Assembly: GCA_963545565.1 (NCBI GenBank)
Contig: CAUUJV010000004.1
Coordinates: 1 to 64,000 of the forward strand
DNA length: 64,000 nt
Origin: CAUUJV01 sp963545565
Lineage (GTDB): Bacteria; Actinomycetota; Actinomycetes; Actinomycetales; Bifidobacteriaceae
Direction of reading: 5' to 3'
Below the pieces are notes generated by a model. The model searched no databases and had not been told where the DNA came from. It saw only the letters and a program-made list of their open reading frames with translations. This document shows positions 1 through 10,388 of the stretch, one piece after another (positions within the stretch are counted from its first letter, which is position 1; each line of letters begins with the position of its first letter). The translations under genes were made by a program, and so were the position numbers.

Positions 1-1263
1 GTAATCTTTACTTCCGCAGTTTGGTCATCATTATTCATCTGATCAGCTGTGACCGTAACAGGTCCTGCTACATCATAACCATCAGGAGCCTGAGTCTCCG
101 TGATTGTATAGTCATCTCGAAGTAAACCGCCAATTGAAGCCTCACCAGCAGCATTCGTAGTCATTGTTCCTACTACTTTTCCTGAACGAACACGGACAAC
201 GCTAAATACGGCGCCAGCAAGTGGCTTACCAACCTCGTTCGTCTTAACTAAGTGAATTGAATAATTGTATCCATTTGCTTCACCTGATGCGGTTAACCAC
301 TGCGTCGTATCCGTATAATCATCCGATGTAGTAGTACCGTCATGCTTTAGAGATACTTTATTCTTAAAGCTCTCTTTATTTACAGGAGTGTGATTAATGC
401 TCACTGTGTATTTAATATAAAAACTATCGGTTCCAATATTGCCAAGGTCTACATTGAAAGCAGTATCATCATCATTAAATGAAATAGGGAACTGACTTGT
501 TACATCACTCTCCCCGCTCATCTGGAATTCACCAGACGAGTTAATACTACACTTACCTCGAGTAATACTAAAGCTGTCCTTGTTATAGGTCATTCCAGTA
601 GACTCAAGGCTGTCAGACACTGTTACATTCGTCAGATTCTGACTAGAAGCATTAACACGGATACGATAAGCAATCGTATTATCATCTACCTGGATGACAC
701 CCCATTTCGTAATTTTTTCTTCGGGGTTATCGCCAGAATATTCCTTATAGGTTGCATTACCTGCATTAACTTGATGCTCACCAACAATGAGAATAAAAGG
801 TTTTGTTGAATAATCTTTATTATTTTGAGTGTCTGCGCGTATTGTAGCAGTGATTGTACCCGTAATATCCGAATGAGACTCAGCATAATCCGTGTATGTA
901 AGCACCAACTTGCCCGTAGCTGAATCCATTTTAGCGTGGGCAACTACACTCTGGTCTGAAGCGAATACGTCAAACTCATAATTCGTGTTAAACGTAAAAC
1001 CCTGTGGAAGGGTGATTGTTGATGTGTCTCCAGCCTTTATTGTATTGTTTGGCAACTGAAAATTCATTTTCAGCTCAGCGGTCGATCCGACTGAATTCAT
1101 TACGCCAGTCACTGATGCTGACGTAACAATATTGTCCGTAATCTCAGCAGCCTGCGCTACCCCCCCCCGTTAAACCGGAGATTAGCATAGCAAGAGCTAC
1201 TACAACCCCCACAATAAGCAAGCCAACACGATTTAGCGTGCGCACGCCATTATGCGAATTCAT
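1..1263 (-). CDS. Phase-variable Cna-B/SpaA-type surface protein, N-terminal part, currently out of frame
   Basis: The gene starts at ATG 1263 behind a GGGAGG ribosome-binding site and runs off the left edge. The first 35 codons encode a signal peptide (positively charged start, LLIVGVVVALAML core) and reach a run of nine G, after which TAG stops translation. If the run had ten G the frame reads on as GGGVAQAAEITDN and stays open to the window edge, about 420 codons. That frame contains an adhesin-like all-beta region and then a Cna-B/SpaA domain (IHLVKTNEVGKPLAGAVF, GGL, ITETQAPDGY). Such domains occur in sortase-anchored pilins and adhesins of Gram-positives. The sorting signal would lie outside the window. 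Eight G would also terminate, at TGA four codons later. I see the frame; that it is switched by slippage is inferred. A sequencing error in the run is the alternative. Confidence 0.82.
1160..1168. repeat. Homopolymer tract C9/G9 (contingency locus candidate)
   Basis: Nine C on the plus strand, read as nine G in the surface-protein gene, at the end of the signal-peptide codons. Only a length of 10 (or 7, 13) keeps the downstream frame open. It is the only homopolymer of G or C this long that I found in the window. Slipped-strand mispairing at such tracts is an established ON/OFF mechanism in bacterial surface genes. Confidence 0.85.
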
Positions 1264-1639
1264 TTTGAGAACCTCCCTCGCTCCTCCTCTAGTCTCGTAA
1301 TAAATTCAACATAAAAGAGGAATTATTCACTCCAGAAATCTAGAAGTGTTTTCAAGTTTAAGTAGTGTGTCTCGACAAAACCTACAAATAATAATTTCTC
1401 TAATGATATAAAATAAATTCGTTATTTGTGTCTTTTTCCCATCTACTTATGCTATTTATACAAGTATTACCTGAGTTTTTCAGTAAGTCTTTTATATAAA
1501 AATATAAAATACTGAAAATTACTTCATTTTTGTTTTAGCTATTAGAAATAAATGCAATCCTTAACAATTACAAAATTGTGAAAGCTAGAGTCATGAGCAT
1601 TCTTCAAGATAAGAGAAACGTACTACGTCGATACCTACG
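1264..1639. other. AT-rich intergenic region upstream of the surface-protein gene
   Basis: About 375 bases with very low G+C and no plausible coding frame. It holds the ribosome-binding site of the surface-protein gene (around 1270-1280) and presumably its promoter. It also covers the 3' side of the decayed GH3 gene. I see no clear hairpin terminator or operator. Confidence 0.6.
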
Positions 1640-3686
1640 CTATTTGATGTCGCCCCAAATTTGAAGTTCTAGTAGAGTTTGGGCGTATTCCTTCGTCACT
1701 CGTGACATAAATACGTCGTAACCCCTCATGAAAATCATGCCCATTTCATTGAGAGGAGTCTCGCCATACAGTTCACGCAGCTCATCGGTAGAGGATTCAT
1801 CCATGATTTCGTTCTGGACCAGCTCTTCCAGCACTTTATACAAAACTTTGCTGCCAACTTCGTCATCTAGCCATTCGTTAAGAGTGCTGGACTCGTTAAG
1901 AGGCATTGTCTTACCGTCACCATCAAGCGTGACTTTTTGAGCATATTCGATATCTCGAGATGATCGCCCGACCTCAATGGTGTAATCCCCTGCCTCAATA
2001 TGCCAGTCATTAAGCCGCTCAGACCAATATGCAAATGCACGCTCATCAAGCTCAATAATCACTGCAGCAGACTCACCCGCTGGTAGAAAAATCTTCTGGA
2101 ATCCTTTGAGCTCATGCTTTGGGCGGGCGACAGCACTCATGTGAGGAGCCACATAAACCTGCACTACTTCGGCTCCATCTCGATTGGAAGTATTCGTAAC
2201 CATAGCGGTGACGACAGCAGTATTGGGACCAGTCTTTGAAACTGAAATACGCGAATACGAAAAAGCGGAGTAGCTCAAACCATAACCGAAGGGGTAGGCA
2301 ACTTCCTTATTGAAGGTGTCATAGTACCGATATCCCACAAACACGCCTTCACCATACGTCACGTGTCCCTCTTCACCAGGCCAGTTGACTATCGTGGGGT
2401 CATCTTCAATGCACATAGGGATTGTTTGAGCCAAAAATGGTATCCGCAATGGCGCTACCGCCTGCCTGACCAAGCAGCCACGACTCTAAAATATCTTTCG
2501 CCATATGCTGCCAGGGCGCGACGGAAACTACAGACCCATTGGAAAGTATCACAATAATATTCTTATTAACTTCCCACACGGCTTTAAGCACGTCAATTTG
2601 CTTGCTTGGAACATCAAGGGCTTGGCGGTCGTATCCTTCAGATTCATAAACCCTAGGCAGCCCCATGAAGAAAAGTACTGTATCCGTTTTTTGAGCAAGA
2701 TTTACTGCGGCACTCGTCAAATTCTCGTCTTGTTCTTCACGGTTAAGAGTAAATCCGGGGGCAAAATCGGCCTGAATACCGCGGTCGTCCAGTGCGTCGA
2801 GGAAGCTCGTCATGCGCGTTGGAGTGATGTGAGAGGAGCCTCCGCCTTGGTAACGAGGTGTGCGAGCAAATTCACCAATAATCCCAAATGAAGACTTCTG
2901 CTTTAAAGGCAAAATATTATTTTCCTTTTTCAACATAACGATAGAATTTGCAGCTGCCCTGTATGCAACTTCATCTTGAATATCTACGTCAACAGTTGCA
3001 TCATTGCGGTTCATTGCACGTTCAGCACGCTCAATGACCTTCAACACACCTTGAGCCATGCGGTCAAGCTGCTTATTCGTAACTTCACCCATGGTCACAG
3101 CGTTAATAACGTCAGAATCGTTGTACGTTGCAGGCATTTCAAGATTAAGGCCGGCATTGATGGAGTCTACGTGATTGTGGACAGCTCCCCAATCGGACAT
3201 CACCATGCCCTCATAGCCTCACTGCTTGCGCAAGACGTCAGTTAAAAGCCAATGATTTTCGGAAGAATAGACGTTGTTAATGCGATTATATGAACACATT
3301 ATAGCCCACGGTTTAGCTGTTTTAACAATGTATTCAAACGCTGGAAGATATATTTCACGCATGGCGCGGTCTGAGATTCGAGCGTCAATGCGCAGGCGGT
3401 CTGTCTCTTGATTATTTGCTGCAAAATGCTTCAGCGCTGCCCCAATACCCTTTGCTTGCAAGCCATGCACCATGCCTGCAGCTGGAGGAAAACACGTTGC
3501 AGGAACTGATTCATTTGTTTCGCCACCATCATGAAGCATTTTGCGCAAACCATAAGGGCCGTCTGTAATGATGTACGCAGGAATATCTGCTTCGATAATA
3601 CCGCCGATATGCCAACGATCTTTGCCTGAAGTCAAAGCAACTTTTTGTTCAATCGTCAGATCTACAACTGAAGGAATCCTAGCCAT
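1640..3686 (-). pseudogene. Decayed GH3 beta-glucosidase
   Basis: Three minus-strand pieces together align with one GH3 enzyme such as the intact gene at 19545-21959. Lesion 1: near 3480 the sequence jumps in frame from the CFPPAAG segment straight to MVHGLQAKG. About 65 residues are lost, including the conserved KR..LCGRNFEYYSEDP substrate-binding loop. Lesion 2: at 3220-3222 the Trp codon of LRKxWGYEG is TGA. The nucleophile Asp in MVMSDWGA lies just past this stop. Lesion 3: near 2430 the usual NPSGRLAET segment is missing and the frame shifts. The junction TTTTTGGCTC looks like a deletion between short TTGGC repeats. The start at 3686 has an AAAGAGG site. The C-terminal Fn3-like domain (YPFGYGLSYSAFSYS) is otherwise well preserved, so decay seems recent. 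No working enzyme is expected. Confidence 0.88.
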
Positions 3687-3803
3687 AAGCCTCTTTCCTG
3701 AGGGGCATTATGCATAATTCCCCCGATACGCCCACTTCTCAATTAGTCTCATAATTTCAACTAAATCTCGCCTTGTTGCAATGCTATCATGCGGTTCATA
3801 TGC

Positions 3804-3833
3804 AAAAAGGCGGACTGCGCACAATCCGCCTTT
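3804..3833 (-). terminator. Rho-independent terminator after the GH3 gene
   Basis: Perfect 9-bp stem, AAAGGCGGA (3806-3814) with TCCGCCTTT (3825-3833). On the minus strand it is followed by a T run. It lies 56 bases past the stop of the intact GH3 gene and separates it from the decayed GH3. Confidence 0.8.
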
Positions 3834-3888
3834 AATTCTTTTACCAGAATGACTGTTTTGCCAGTTTGCCAGAATTACTTTGTCAGAA

Positions 3889-6333
3889 TTACTGAACGTA
3901 CAAAGTTGTCTTCTTCAAATCTTTGCGGCGAGAAGAGTGCCCGAGCATCACTTCAAACTCGCCCGGTTCAACAACACGGTTGCAATCAGCATCAACTATG
4001 GTCAACTCAGACACTGGAATCTCAATATCAACGTCAACGCTCTGACCAGCCGGCACAAACACGCGTTTAAAGGCTTTGAGCTCAATGTCAGTCCAACTCA
4101 CCGAAGTGTACACATCACTGATATACGCCTGCACTACTTCATAGCCGTCACGTGTACCCGCATTGGAAACAGTGACATGCGCATGAATAGTGTCTCCTAC
4201 CTTATAACACGGAGCAGTGCGCTCAGGTATCGTAGGCGAAAGTCCCCATGGATCTGCAGGAACTTCTGGAATCGTGTATTCACCTTCGTTGCCGCTGAGA
4301 GTAACTTCACCGTACTCAAAAGTGGTGTAGCCAAGGCCTTCACCAAATGCGAAAGCTGGATCCTGAGTCAAATCTGCGTAGCGATTGCCGTGCTGACCAC
4401 GAATCTGGTTGTAATACACAGGCAGCTGGCCGACATGGCGAGGGAAAGTAATCGGCAGGCGACCACTTGGATTTGTAAGACCAAGCACAATCTCTGCAAT
4501 AGCCTGGCCACCCTTCATGCCAGGGCTTGGAGCCCACAGCAAACCATCCGCGTTCAGCGCAGAATCAGGCAAAACCTGCGGCTTGCTAGACATAAGCACA
4601 ACCACCATAGGCTTGCCTGTAGCAGCAACAGCATCAAGGAGCTCGTTCTGGAACCCAACAAGTTCAAGAGTTGCAGTGGAGCACATTTCGCCCACGAGCT
4701 GCACAACGTCACCTACAACAACAACTGCTACATCTGAATTCTTAGCACTTTCAACGGCTTCATCAATCATTGACTGCTGAAGCTGCGCTGGAACTGCTAC
4801 CTTTGGGCGAGGCTGACCATCTGGATAAGTGTCGCCTAACGGATCTGGAACAAGATCCACAATATTTGCGCCGCGAGTATATTCAACGCTCCAGTTTTCA
4901 GGGAGGAATTTCTCGAATCCATCCTTAATCGTAGTGATTTTCTCACGTGGGTGGCCTTCAGGCATCCAAGAAACCTGACCAGAGTTACCGGCCCAATCAC
5001 CAAGCTGAGTCTGTGCATCGTCTGCGAGCGCACCAATGAGCGCGATTTTCTTGGCATTTTCTGGAAGAGTAGCAGACTCAGGAATAGTTCCGTCACCCTT
5101 TGCATTATCACCCATAAGTGGCAGAATACCCGTATTACGAAGTAATGCAACGCCTTCGCGAGCCACCTCAAGGTTTAGCTGAGTATGCTGTTCGTTGCCA
5201 ATTACTCGTTGTGCAGCCTCTGCATCCGGCAAACGAGGGTCTTCAAAGAGCCCCAAACGGAACTTTAAGGCGAGAATACGCTTAACAGGCTCATCAATTT
5301 CTGCTTCGGTGAGTAGTCCCTTTTCAATTGCCTCGTAAGCTGCATCGAAGAATTCAGGAGACGTCATAATCAGGTCGTTACCAGCTTTCACTGCTGCAAC
5401 AGCTGCCTGCAACGGATTCTCCACCACATGCTGCTCCCACACCAGGCGCGAAACGTTTGCCCAGTCGGTAATCAGCGTGCCCTTATAACCCCACTTGTTG
5501 CGCAAAATATCAGTCAAAAGCCACTTATTGAGAGTTACCGGTACGCCTTCAATTGACTCGTAACCAAGCATGAAGGTGCCGACTCCCTCTTTCGCAGCAC
5601 GCTCAAAAGGCGGCAGGAACCATGAGGCTAGCTTGCGGTGAGAAAGATCAGCCTCAGAAGCGTCGCGCCCTCCCTGAGTTTCAGAGTAGCCAGCGAAATG
5701 CTTTGCTGTAGCCAAAATCGAGTTCTTAGGCAGAGTTCCTTCAACTGCACTTCCACCTTGATATCCACGAATCATTGCGCTGGAAAGCTCACCAATAAGG
5801 AAAGGATCTTCACCAAAGGTTTCGCCCGCTCTACCCCAGCGCGTATCACGCGAAATGCACAGCACAGGAGAGAAAGTCCACTGCACACCGGTCGTTACAG
5901 CCTCCGCAGCCGTTGCGCGCCCAGCAGCCTCAATTTTCTCAGAATCCCATGAAACAGCCATGCCTAACTCTTCAGGGAAAATCGTTGCACCCGGATAGAA
6001 AGAATATCCATGAATCAAATCATCGCCTACAAGCATCGGAATGCGCAGACGAGTTTGGTTTACAAGCTCATTTGTGCGAGGAAGATCCTCTGGTGACGTG
6101 TGCAAAATAGAGCCTGCATGCTTTTCAAGAATTGCCTCTTCCACGTGAGAGCGAGCGTCAAACTGCATCATTTGGCCGATTTTCTCACGCACCGTCATGC
6201 GGCTAATTAAATCGTTCACTCGCTCATCAATACTTAACGATGCGTCAAAATATGGTTCATTCCCGGTCATTGCTGGTGCATCATCTTCATTGACTTTATC
6301 TTGATTAGCTTTATCTTCGTTGATATTGGACAT
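3889..6333 (-). CDS. GH3 beta-glucosidase, BglX-like, cytoplasmic
   Basis: Hydrolyses terminal beta-linked glucose (possibly xylose) from short oligosaccharides. There is no signal peptide, so it acts on imported sugars. I chose ATG 6333 because AGAAGGA sits just upstream; an in-frame ATG six codons earlier has no such site. Length 814 residues, normal for the family. Visible landmarks are the TIM-barrel with RWGRAGETFGEDP (about 165-177), AKHFAGYSETQGGRD (about 210-224) and the nucleophile Asp290 in TLITDWANV. The alpha/beta sandwich follows, then an Fn3-like domain with FAFGEGLGYTTFEY. KHFAGY-type GH3 enzymes include BglX. It is the intact neighbour of the decayed GH3 downstream. Substrate linkage cannot be read from the sequence. 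Confidence 0.92.
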   Translation of the reverse strand: MSNINEDKANQDKVNEDDAPAMTGNEPYFDASLSIDERVNDLISRMTVREKIGQMMQFDARSHVEEAILEKHAGSILHTSPEDLPRTNELVNQTRLRIPMLVGDDLIHGYSFYPGATIFPEELGMAVSWDSEKIEAAGRATAAEAVTTGVQWTFSPVLCISRDTRWGRAGETFGEDPFLIGELSSAMIRGYQGGSAVEGTLPKNSILATAKHFAGYSETQGGRDASEADLSHRKLASWFLPPFERAAKEGVGTFMLGYESIEGVPVTLNKWLLTDILRNKWGYKGTLITDWANVSRLVWEQHVVENPLQAAVAAVKAGNDLIMTSPEFFDAAYEAIEKGLLTEAEIDEPVKRILALKFRLGLFEDPRLPDAEAAQRVIGNEQHTQLNLEVAREGVALLRNTGILPLMGDNAKGDGTIPESATLPENAKKIALIGALADDAQTQLGDWAGNSGQVSWMPEGHPREKITTIKDGFEKFLPENWSVEYTRGANIVDLVPDPLGDTYPDGQPRPKVAVPAQLQQSMIDEAVESAKNSDVAVVVVGDVVQLVGEMCSTATLELVGFQNELLDAVAATGKPMVVVLMSSKPQVLPDSALNADGLLWAPSPGMKGGQAIAEIVLGLTNPSGRLPITFPRHVGQLPVYYNQIRGQHGNRYADLTQDPAFAFGEGLGYTTFEYGEVTLSGNEGEYTIPEVPADPWGLSPTIPERTAPCYKVGDTIHAHVTVSNAGTRDGYEVVQAYISDVYTSVSWTDIELKAFKRVFVPAGQSVDVDIEIPVSELTIVDADCNRVVEPGEFEVMLGHSSRRKDLKKTTLYVQ

Positions 6334-6446
6334 ACGTCCTTCTTTCTTCATTTATGCACGTTGATTATTTATCCACGCTGTTTACTTATATGCGTTACTT
6401 TAAGTTATGCGCATTGGAAAAGTTATATGCATTGTAAAGCTATGCG

Positions 6447-6488
6447 AAAAGTGGCACTCCTTCCACAACGGGTAAGAGCACCACTTTT
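6447..6488 (-). terminator. Terminator after the GH42 gene
   Basis: Arms AAAAGTGG (6447-6454) and CCACTTTT (6481-6488), extended inward by CTC/GAG across a small internal loop. It lies past the GH42 stop on the minus strand and suggests the GH30-GH42 transcript ends here. Confidence 0.55.
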
Positions 6489-6596
6489 CTGTTCTACTTT
6501 TTGAGATTTGGAGATTTCAAGACTTCAAGATTTTGAGATCCTGAGACCTTGAGATTCCAGTTAGCAACAGGCGATTATTACTTGATAATTACTTGA

Positions 6597-8651
6597 TTAC
6601 TTACCAACCACAATCTGCACGCCCCAGGGAGCAACCGTGAGCTTGTCTCCTGCGGTAACTGTGCCTTCACCAAGAAGCAAATCACCAGCAACTGGACTTG
6701 CAACTTCGACTGGCTCAGCAGAGTAGTTCAGCAAGTAGGTTACGTTCTCGCCACCTGCGTTCAAACCTTCACGTACAGTAACTTGGCCCGCAAGTTCACG
6801 TCCCACACCTGTTACGCCTGCATTATCAGCTGCTTCACGCAGGATTGCGCACATAGTGTCTGCTGGAAGAATCGTGCCAATCCATTCCGCGTCACCTGAA
6901 CCGAAGGAATTACGAGTCACTGCAGCATAATTCTTCCACGCATAGTGATCGTACTTGGCGAGTACTGTTGCATCCTTAACGTCAAGCAACTCAATAAGCG
7001 CCTGAGCATCAACGGTTTCAGTGTCTTCCAAAGCACCGTCAAATGCCACTGGAACAGCGTTTGGACGAGTGAAAGTCTGGTAAGTCATGCCGAATACGTC
7101 AGTCAATGAATGTGGAGCACGGTCATGCCATACGGTGGTGAATTCGTTGGAAACGAAGGAACGCAAGGAAGATACCAAATGTCCGCCGTTCTTGACGAAT
7201 TCACTGAGGTTATCGATAGTGTTCTGGTCTGCCACATAAAGCGCTGGCGTAATAATCATCCTGTACTGTGCAAGCTTTTCTGCACTTGCATCAGCCGGAA
7301 TGAAGTCAGCCTCAATGTTAAGCTCGAAGAGTGCATCGAAGTAAGCGCGCATCACATCGTTGTACATCACGGTGCCGCCTGCTGGGAAGCCAGTTTCAAT
7401 CTGGAACCAGTTGAGAGCAGTTAATGCCTCATTAGAAACCATGATTGCAACCTGATTATTCTTCTTCAAATGGAGAAGACGAGACCCAACGCCTTCGCGG
7501 GCAATCTCTCGGCCAAACTCGCCAGCTTCCTCATATACAGGATTAGATTCAAGATCGTGAGAAAGCAAGCCCTTCCAATACGTCTCAAAGGAGTTGTGGA
7601 TGGAATGCCAGTGCCAATACATCACGGAATCAGCACCGCTTGCCAAGTGGCTATACGCCTGCAAGCGCAACTGACCAGGATATGAGAGCCAACCATGCTG
7701 GCCCTGTGCCTCAGTTTCGAGAACAAGATAATTCTGCCCATCCTTCACAGAGCGAGCAATGTCACCACCGAAAGCAATTTCCTTACCGGTTAAGAAGTCT
7801 TCGGTTGGATGATAAATATCCACACCAGAAATATCCATAGCCTTAGCTGCCTTGAAATGGTCAACATCTGGCTGCACGCCGAAGGAGTAGCCACGCCATT
7901 CGTAATCGAAGTTCTGGGTGACGAACTGATCATCGCGAGCATATTCGCGCACAATATCTGCCTGCCATGCCAAATACTCGGTGACCATCTGACGACGGAA
8001 TCGGTCAAATTCACCACGCAAAGACTGATTGATAGAGCCCTGAACATCCGGGAAATCTTCCCACGAGTTAATGCGATTTGACCAGTAATCCAAGCCGAAT
8101 GCATTGTTCATAGCCGTCAAATCATCATTGAACTGCTCACGCAAATGCTTCACAAAAAGCGCCTGCATGTCATGCGAAACAGAGTTATAGTACTTGGTTT
8201 CGTTATCTACCTGGAAGCCAATAACGTTCTTGCGAGGGGCTGTGCGCTTAATGAGCTCACGAATCACGCGCTCACCATAGAAGCGATATGCGGGGTTCAC
8301 AATGTCCATAATCTGGCGAGCACCATAATGCGGCTCACCGGCGGGAGTCTGCGCAAGAACGTCTGGATGCATGTGAACAAGCCACGTTGGCACCGCATAG
8401 GTTGGTGTGCCAACAATCACGTTCAAACCAAAACGCTCTGCAGCGTCAATAGCACGGTCTACATGAGACCAATCAAAAACGCCTGGCTGCGGCTCGCATG
8501 TGGACCAAGTGGACTCTGCAATGCGAATCACATTGATGCCCGCAGCCTTCATCATCTCCATATCAGTGTCGATGCGGTCAAGATCCTTAGGCATGTATTC
8601 GTCGTAATAAGCAACGCCAAACAATGTGGTGTTAACTGTGTTCTTTGTCAT
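6597..8651 (-). CDS. GH42 beta-galactosidase
   Basis: Releases galactose from beta-galactosides. Bifidobacterial GH42 enzymes typically act inside the cell on imported galacto-oligosaccharides or galactan fragments, and no signal peptide is seen here. 684 residues, usual length. The N-terminal TIM barrel begins GVAYYDEYMP. The acid/base is Glu151 in FQVDNETKYYN and the nucleophile is Glu312 in LVLETEAQGQHGW. The trimerisation (glutamine-amidotransferase-like) and small beta domains follow. ATG 8651 has AAGGT upstream. It lies 56 bases after the GH30 gene on the same strand with no terminator between them, so both are probably one transcript started upstream of 10042. Confidence 0.93.
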   Translation of the reverse strand: MTKNTVNTTLFGVAYYDEYMPKDLDRIDTDMEMMKAAGINVIRIAESTWSTCEPQPGVFDWSHVDRAIDAAERFGLNVIVGTPTYAVPTWLVHMHPDVLAQTPAGEPHYGARQIMDIVNPAYRFYGERVIRELIKRTAPRKNVIGFQVDNETKYYNSVSHDMQALFVKHLREQFNDDLTAMNNAFGLDYWSNRINSWEDFPDVQGSINQSLRGEFDRFRRQMVTEYLAWQADIVREYARDDQFVTQNFDYEWRGYSFGVQPDVDHFKAAKAMDISGVDIYHPTEDFLTGKEIAFGGDIARSVKDGQNYLVLETEAQGQHGWLSYPGQLRLQAYSHLASGADSVMYWHWHSIHNSFETYWKGLLSHDLESNPVYEEAGEFGREIAREGVGSRLLHLKKNNQVAIMVSNEALTALNWFQIETGFPAGGTVMYNDVMRAYFDALFELNIEADFIPADASAEKLAQYRMIITPALYVADQNTIDNLSEFVKNGGHLVSSLRSFVSNEFTTVWHDRAPHSLTDVFGMTYQTFTRPNAVPVAFDGALEDTETVDAQALIELLDVKDATVLAKYDHYAWKNYAAVTRNSFGSGDAEWIGTILPADTMCAILREAADNAGVTGVGRELAGQVTVREGLNAGGENVTYLLNYSAEPVEVASPVAGDLLLGEGTVTAGDKLTVAPWGVQIVVGK

Positions 8652-8707
8652 GATTACCTTAATTCGAGTTAGTGCGGATTGTGAGGATTAGTCAGAATTA
8701 ATCAGAA

Positions 8708-10042
8708 TTAGTCGATTACGAAGGTATTGAAAGAACGAGGAGCGAGGGTTGCCTTTACGCCCTTTGCAGGATTCTCAGGATCAGCAAAAGTAAATGGCAT
8801 TTCGCGCTCAAGGGCATTCTGAACAACCACAACAACTTGACCATCAGGATTGCGGTAAGCCTGTGCCATGGAGTGCCAGTGTCCAGTAGTTTCAAGAAGC
8901 TGAGCACCTGGCTTTACATAATGAGCATAATGGCGCATCACGTAGTATTCAGGATTGCGCGTGAAAGTGCCATTCTTAGTATCAATGGAGTAGAGAGAGT
9001 TCTGATGCCATCCCCATGTGCTGACTGATTCGCCAAGAATAATGTTCCAGTAAGTGTAAGCAGTTGCACCAGAATTGATGTAATGATTGACCAAGTGGAA
9101 GATGTATTCTGCGTACTCCCAGTTGTTCTCGCCGAAGCCACATTCAGACTCAGTCTGTACCAACTCGATTTCTGGCCATGATTCGTGCGTGCGCTCAATT
9201 GCGTGCTGGCCTGCCCACTGGTAGCCAATACCCTTGATGTACTTGCGGGTTTCATCATCGAAGAGGATATTGTCTACGTAGCGGTTGTAGTTATCAAGAG
9301 TGATACCAGAAGCGGTGAACTCCATATCAGATGGGCCATTGAGAGTGCCGAGGAAGATCTCAGTGTCAAGACCTTCGCGCTCAAGAGTTGGTCCAAGATA
9401 ATCACGAATAAAGGTGTTCAAATCTTCAGAAGTGTAAAGGCACGATGGGAACTTCTGATCTGCGAATACCTCATTCTGTGGGCATACACGGTCAATATGA
9501 ATGCCCTGCTCTTCATAAGCACGAATGTACTTGACGAAGTAGTTAGCATAAGCCTGCATATTTTCAGGAGTCATCACCAAGCGGCCAAAGTTGTAGACCT
9601 TTGGGAACTTCATCCATGTTGGAGGGCTCCATGGGCTGGAGAACAGCTCAAAATCAGGCTGATACTTCTGAGCATTCTTAATATATGGAATAAGAGTTTT
9701 CTCATCATGAGCGATAGAGAAATCGTTGAGTTCGTAGTCACCATCGGTTTCGTCGTAGCTATACCACGTTTCAGCAAAATCATTTGCACCGATTGGAGCG
9801 CGATTAAAACGGAAGTTTAATTCATCAGGAGAAAAGAGCTCTTTGTAGATTTCTTGCTGCTTATCTTCACTCAAGCTCTGAAGTGGAAGATAGCCCAATT
9901 CATTGAAGCAGCCGCCAAAACCACGAAGTGTTTGAAGAGTTTTGCCCGTTAAAGCAAAATCTGCAGACTCGGAAAGATTAACAGTTTCAGCCGTTTTTTC
10001 TTCAAGTCGACTTTCTTGAGTTGTGGATATCCACTGTGCCAT
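8708..10042 (-). CDS. GH30 glycoside hydrolase
   Basis: A retaining beta-glycosidase of the GH30 (clan A) type. Family members act on beta-1,6-glucan, glucosylceramide, xylan or beta-1,6-galactan, and the exact substrate cannot be told from sequence. 444 residues with no signal peptide. Landmarks are GFGGCFNELG (about 41-50), FSSPWSPPTWMK (about 134-145), the acid/base Glu191 in VCPQNEVF, and the nucleophile Glu298 in LVQTESECG. A C-terminal beta domain has VQNALERE and SFNTFVID. Such GH30 proteins are often labelled glucosylceramidase. It is the first gene of the GH30-GH42 operon and is divergent from the MFS transporter. An inverted repeat lies at 10061-10084 just upstream. Intracellular location suggests that the MFS protein supplies the oligosaccharide. 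Confidence 0.88.
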   Translation of the reverse strand: MAQWISTTQESRLEEKTAETVNLSESADFALTGKTLQTLRGFGGCFNELGYLPLQSLSEDKQQEIYKELFSPDELNFRFNRAPIGANDFAETWYSYDETDGDYELNDFSIAHDEKTLIPYIKNAQKYQPDFELFSSPWSPPTWMKFPKVYNFGRLVMTPENMQAYANYFVKYIRAYEEQGIHIDRVCPQNEVFADQKFPSCLYTSEDLNTFIRDYLGPTLEREGLDTEIFLGTLNGPSDMEFTASGITLDNYNRYVDNILFDDETRKYIKGIGYQWAGQHAIERTHESWPEIELVQTESECGFGENNWEYAEYIFHLVNHYINSGATAYTYWNIILGESVSTWGWHQNSLYSIDTKNGTFTRNPEYYVMRHYAHYVKPGAQLLETTGHWHSMAQAYRNPDGQVVVVVQNALEREMPFTFADPENPAKGVKATLAPRSFNTFVID

Positions 10043-10060
10043 ATTTCCTCCTTGAAAATG

Positions 10061-10084
10061 CTTATCTACTTCTTAGTAGGTAAG
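10061..10084. promoter_or_regulatory. Candidate operator A (CTAC-N6-GTAG)
   Basis: Inverted repeat CTTATCTAC-TTCTTA-GTAGGTAAG, one mismatch per arm, 19 bases upstream of the GH30 start. The same CTAC-N6-GTAG core recurs at 10273-10292 and, with one change, at 15309-15330. Role as a repressor site is inferred from position and recurrence. Confidence 0.5.
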
Positions 10085-10272
10085 CGACAGTATACATGAG
10101 AAATATCAACTGTGCAATCAAGGAGTCTTGGCAAAACTCGCCTATTCTTATCTCATCGAAGCTAATCAAACCCAATTTAACCTAAACTCATAAAACCGCA
10201 CAAACCTAACAAAAGTATCATTTTTGGTCAAATATTTAGGTTTTTTAATTTTCCGTGTTATTGTTCTTACAT

Positions 10273-10292
10273 TAACTACTGTGTGGTAGTTA
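10273..10292. promoter_or_regulatory. Candidate operator B (CTAC-N6-GTAG)
   Basis: Perfect 7-bp inverted repeat TAACTAC-TGTGTG-GTAGTTA in the GH30/MFS divergent region, about 100 bases upstream of the transporter. Same core and spacer length as operator A. Regulation of the MFS gene is inferred. Confidence 0.5.
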
Positions 10293-10388
10293 TGAAAGGT
10301 GTTTCGTTCATTTCTCTAACTCATAGCAACGAGTGCTGTAGGTAATGAGGAGTGGGCCTTATGAATGAATAATCAAGGGAGATTCATC

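Noticed and set aside
3880..4737. 285-residue open frame on the plus strand
   Set aside because: Lies wholly antisense to the well-supported GH3 gene; Arg/Ser/Asn-rich shadow with no motif.
6500..6600. Repeat cluster checked as a possible CRISPR array
   Set aside because: Units are short, degenerate and unspaced; no cas genes nearby.
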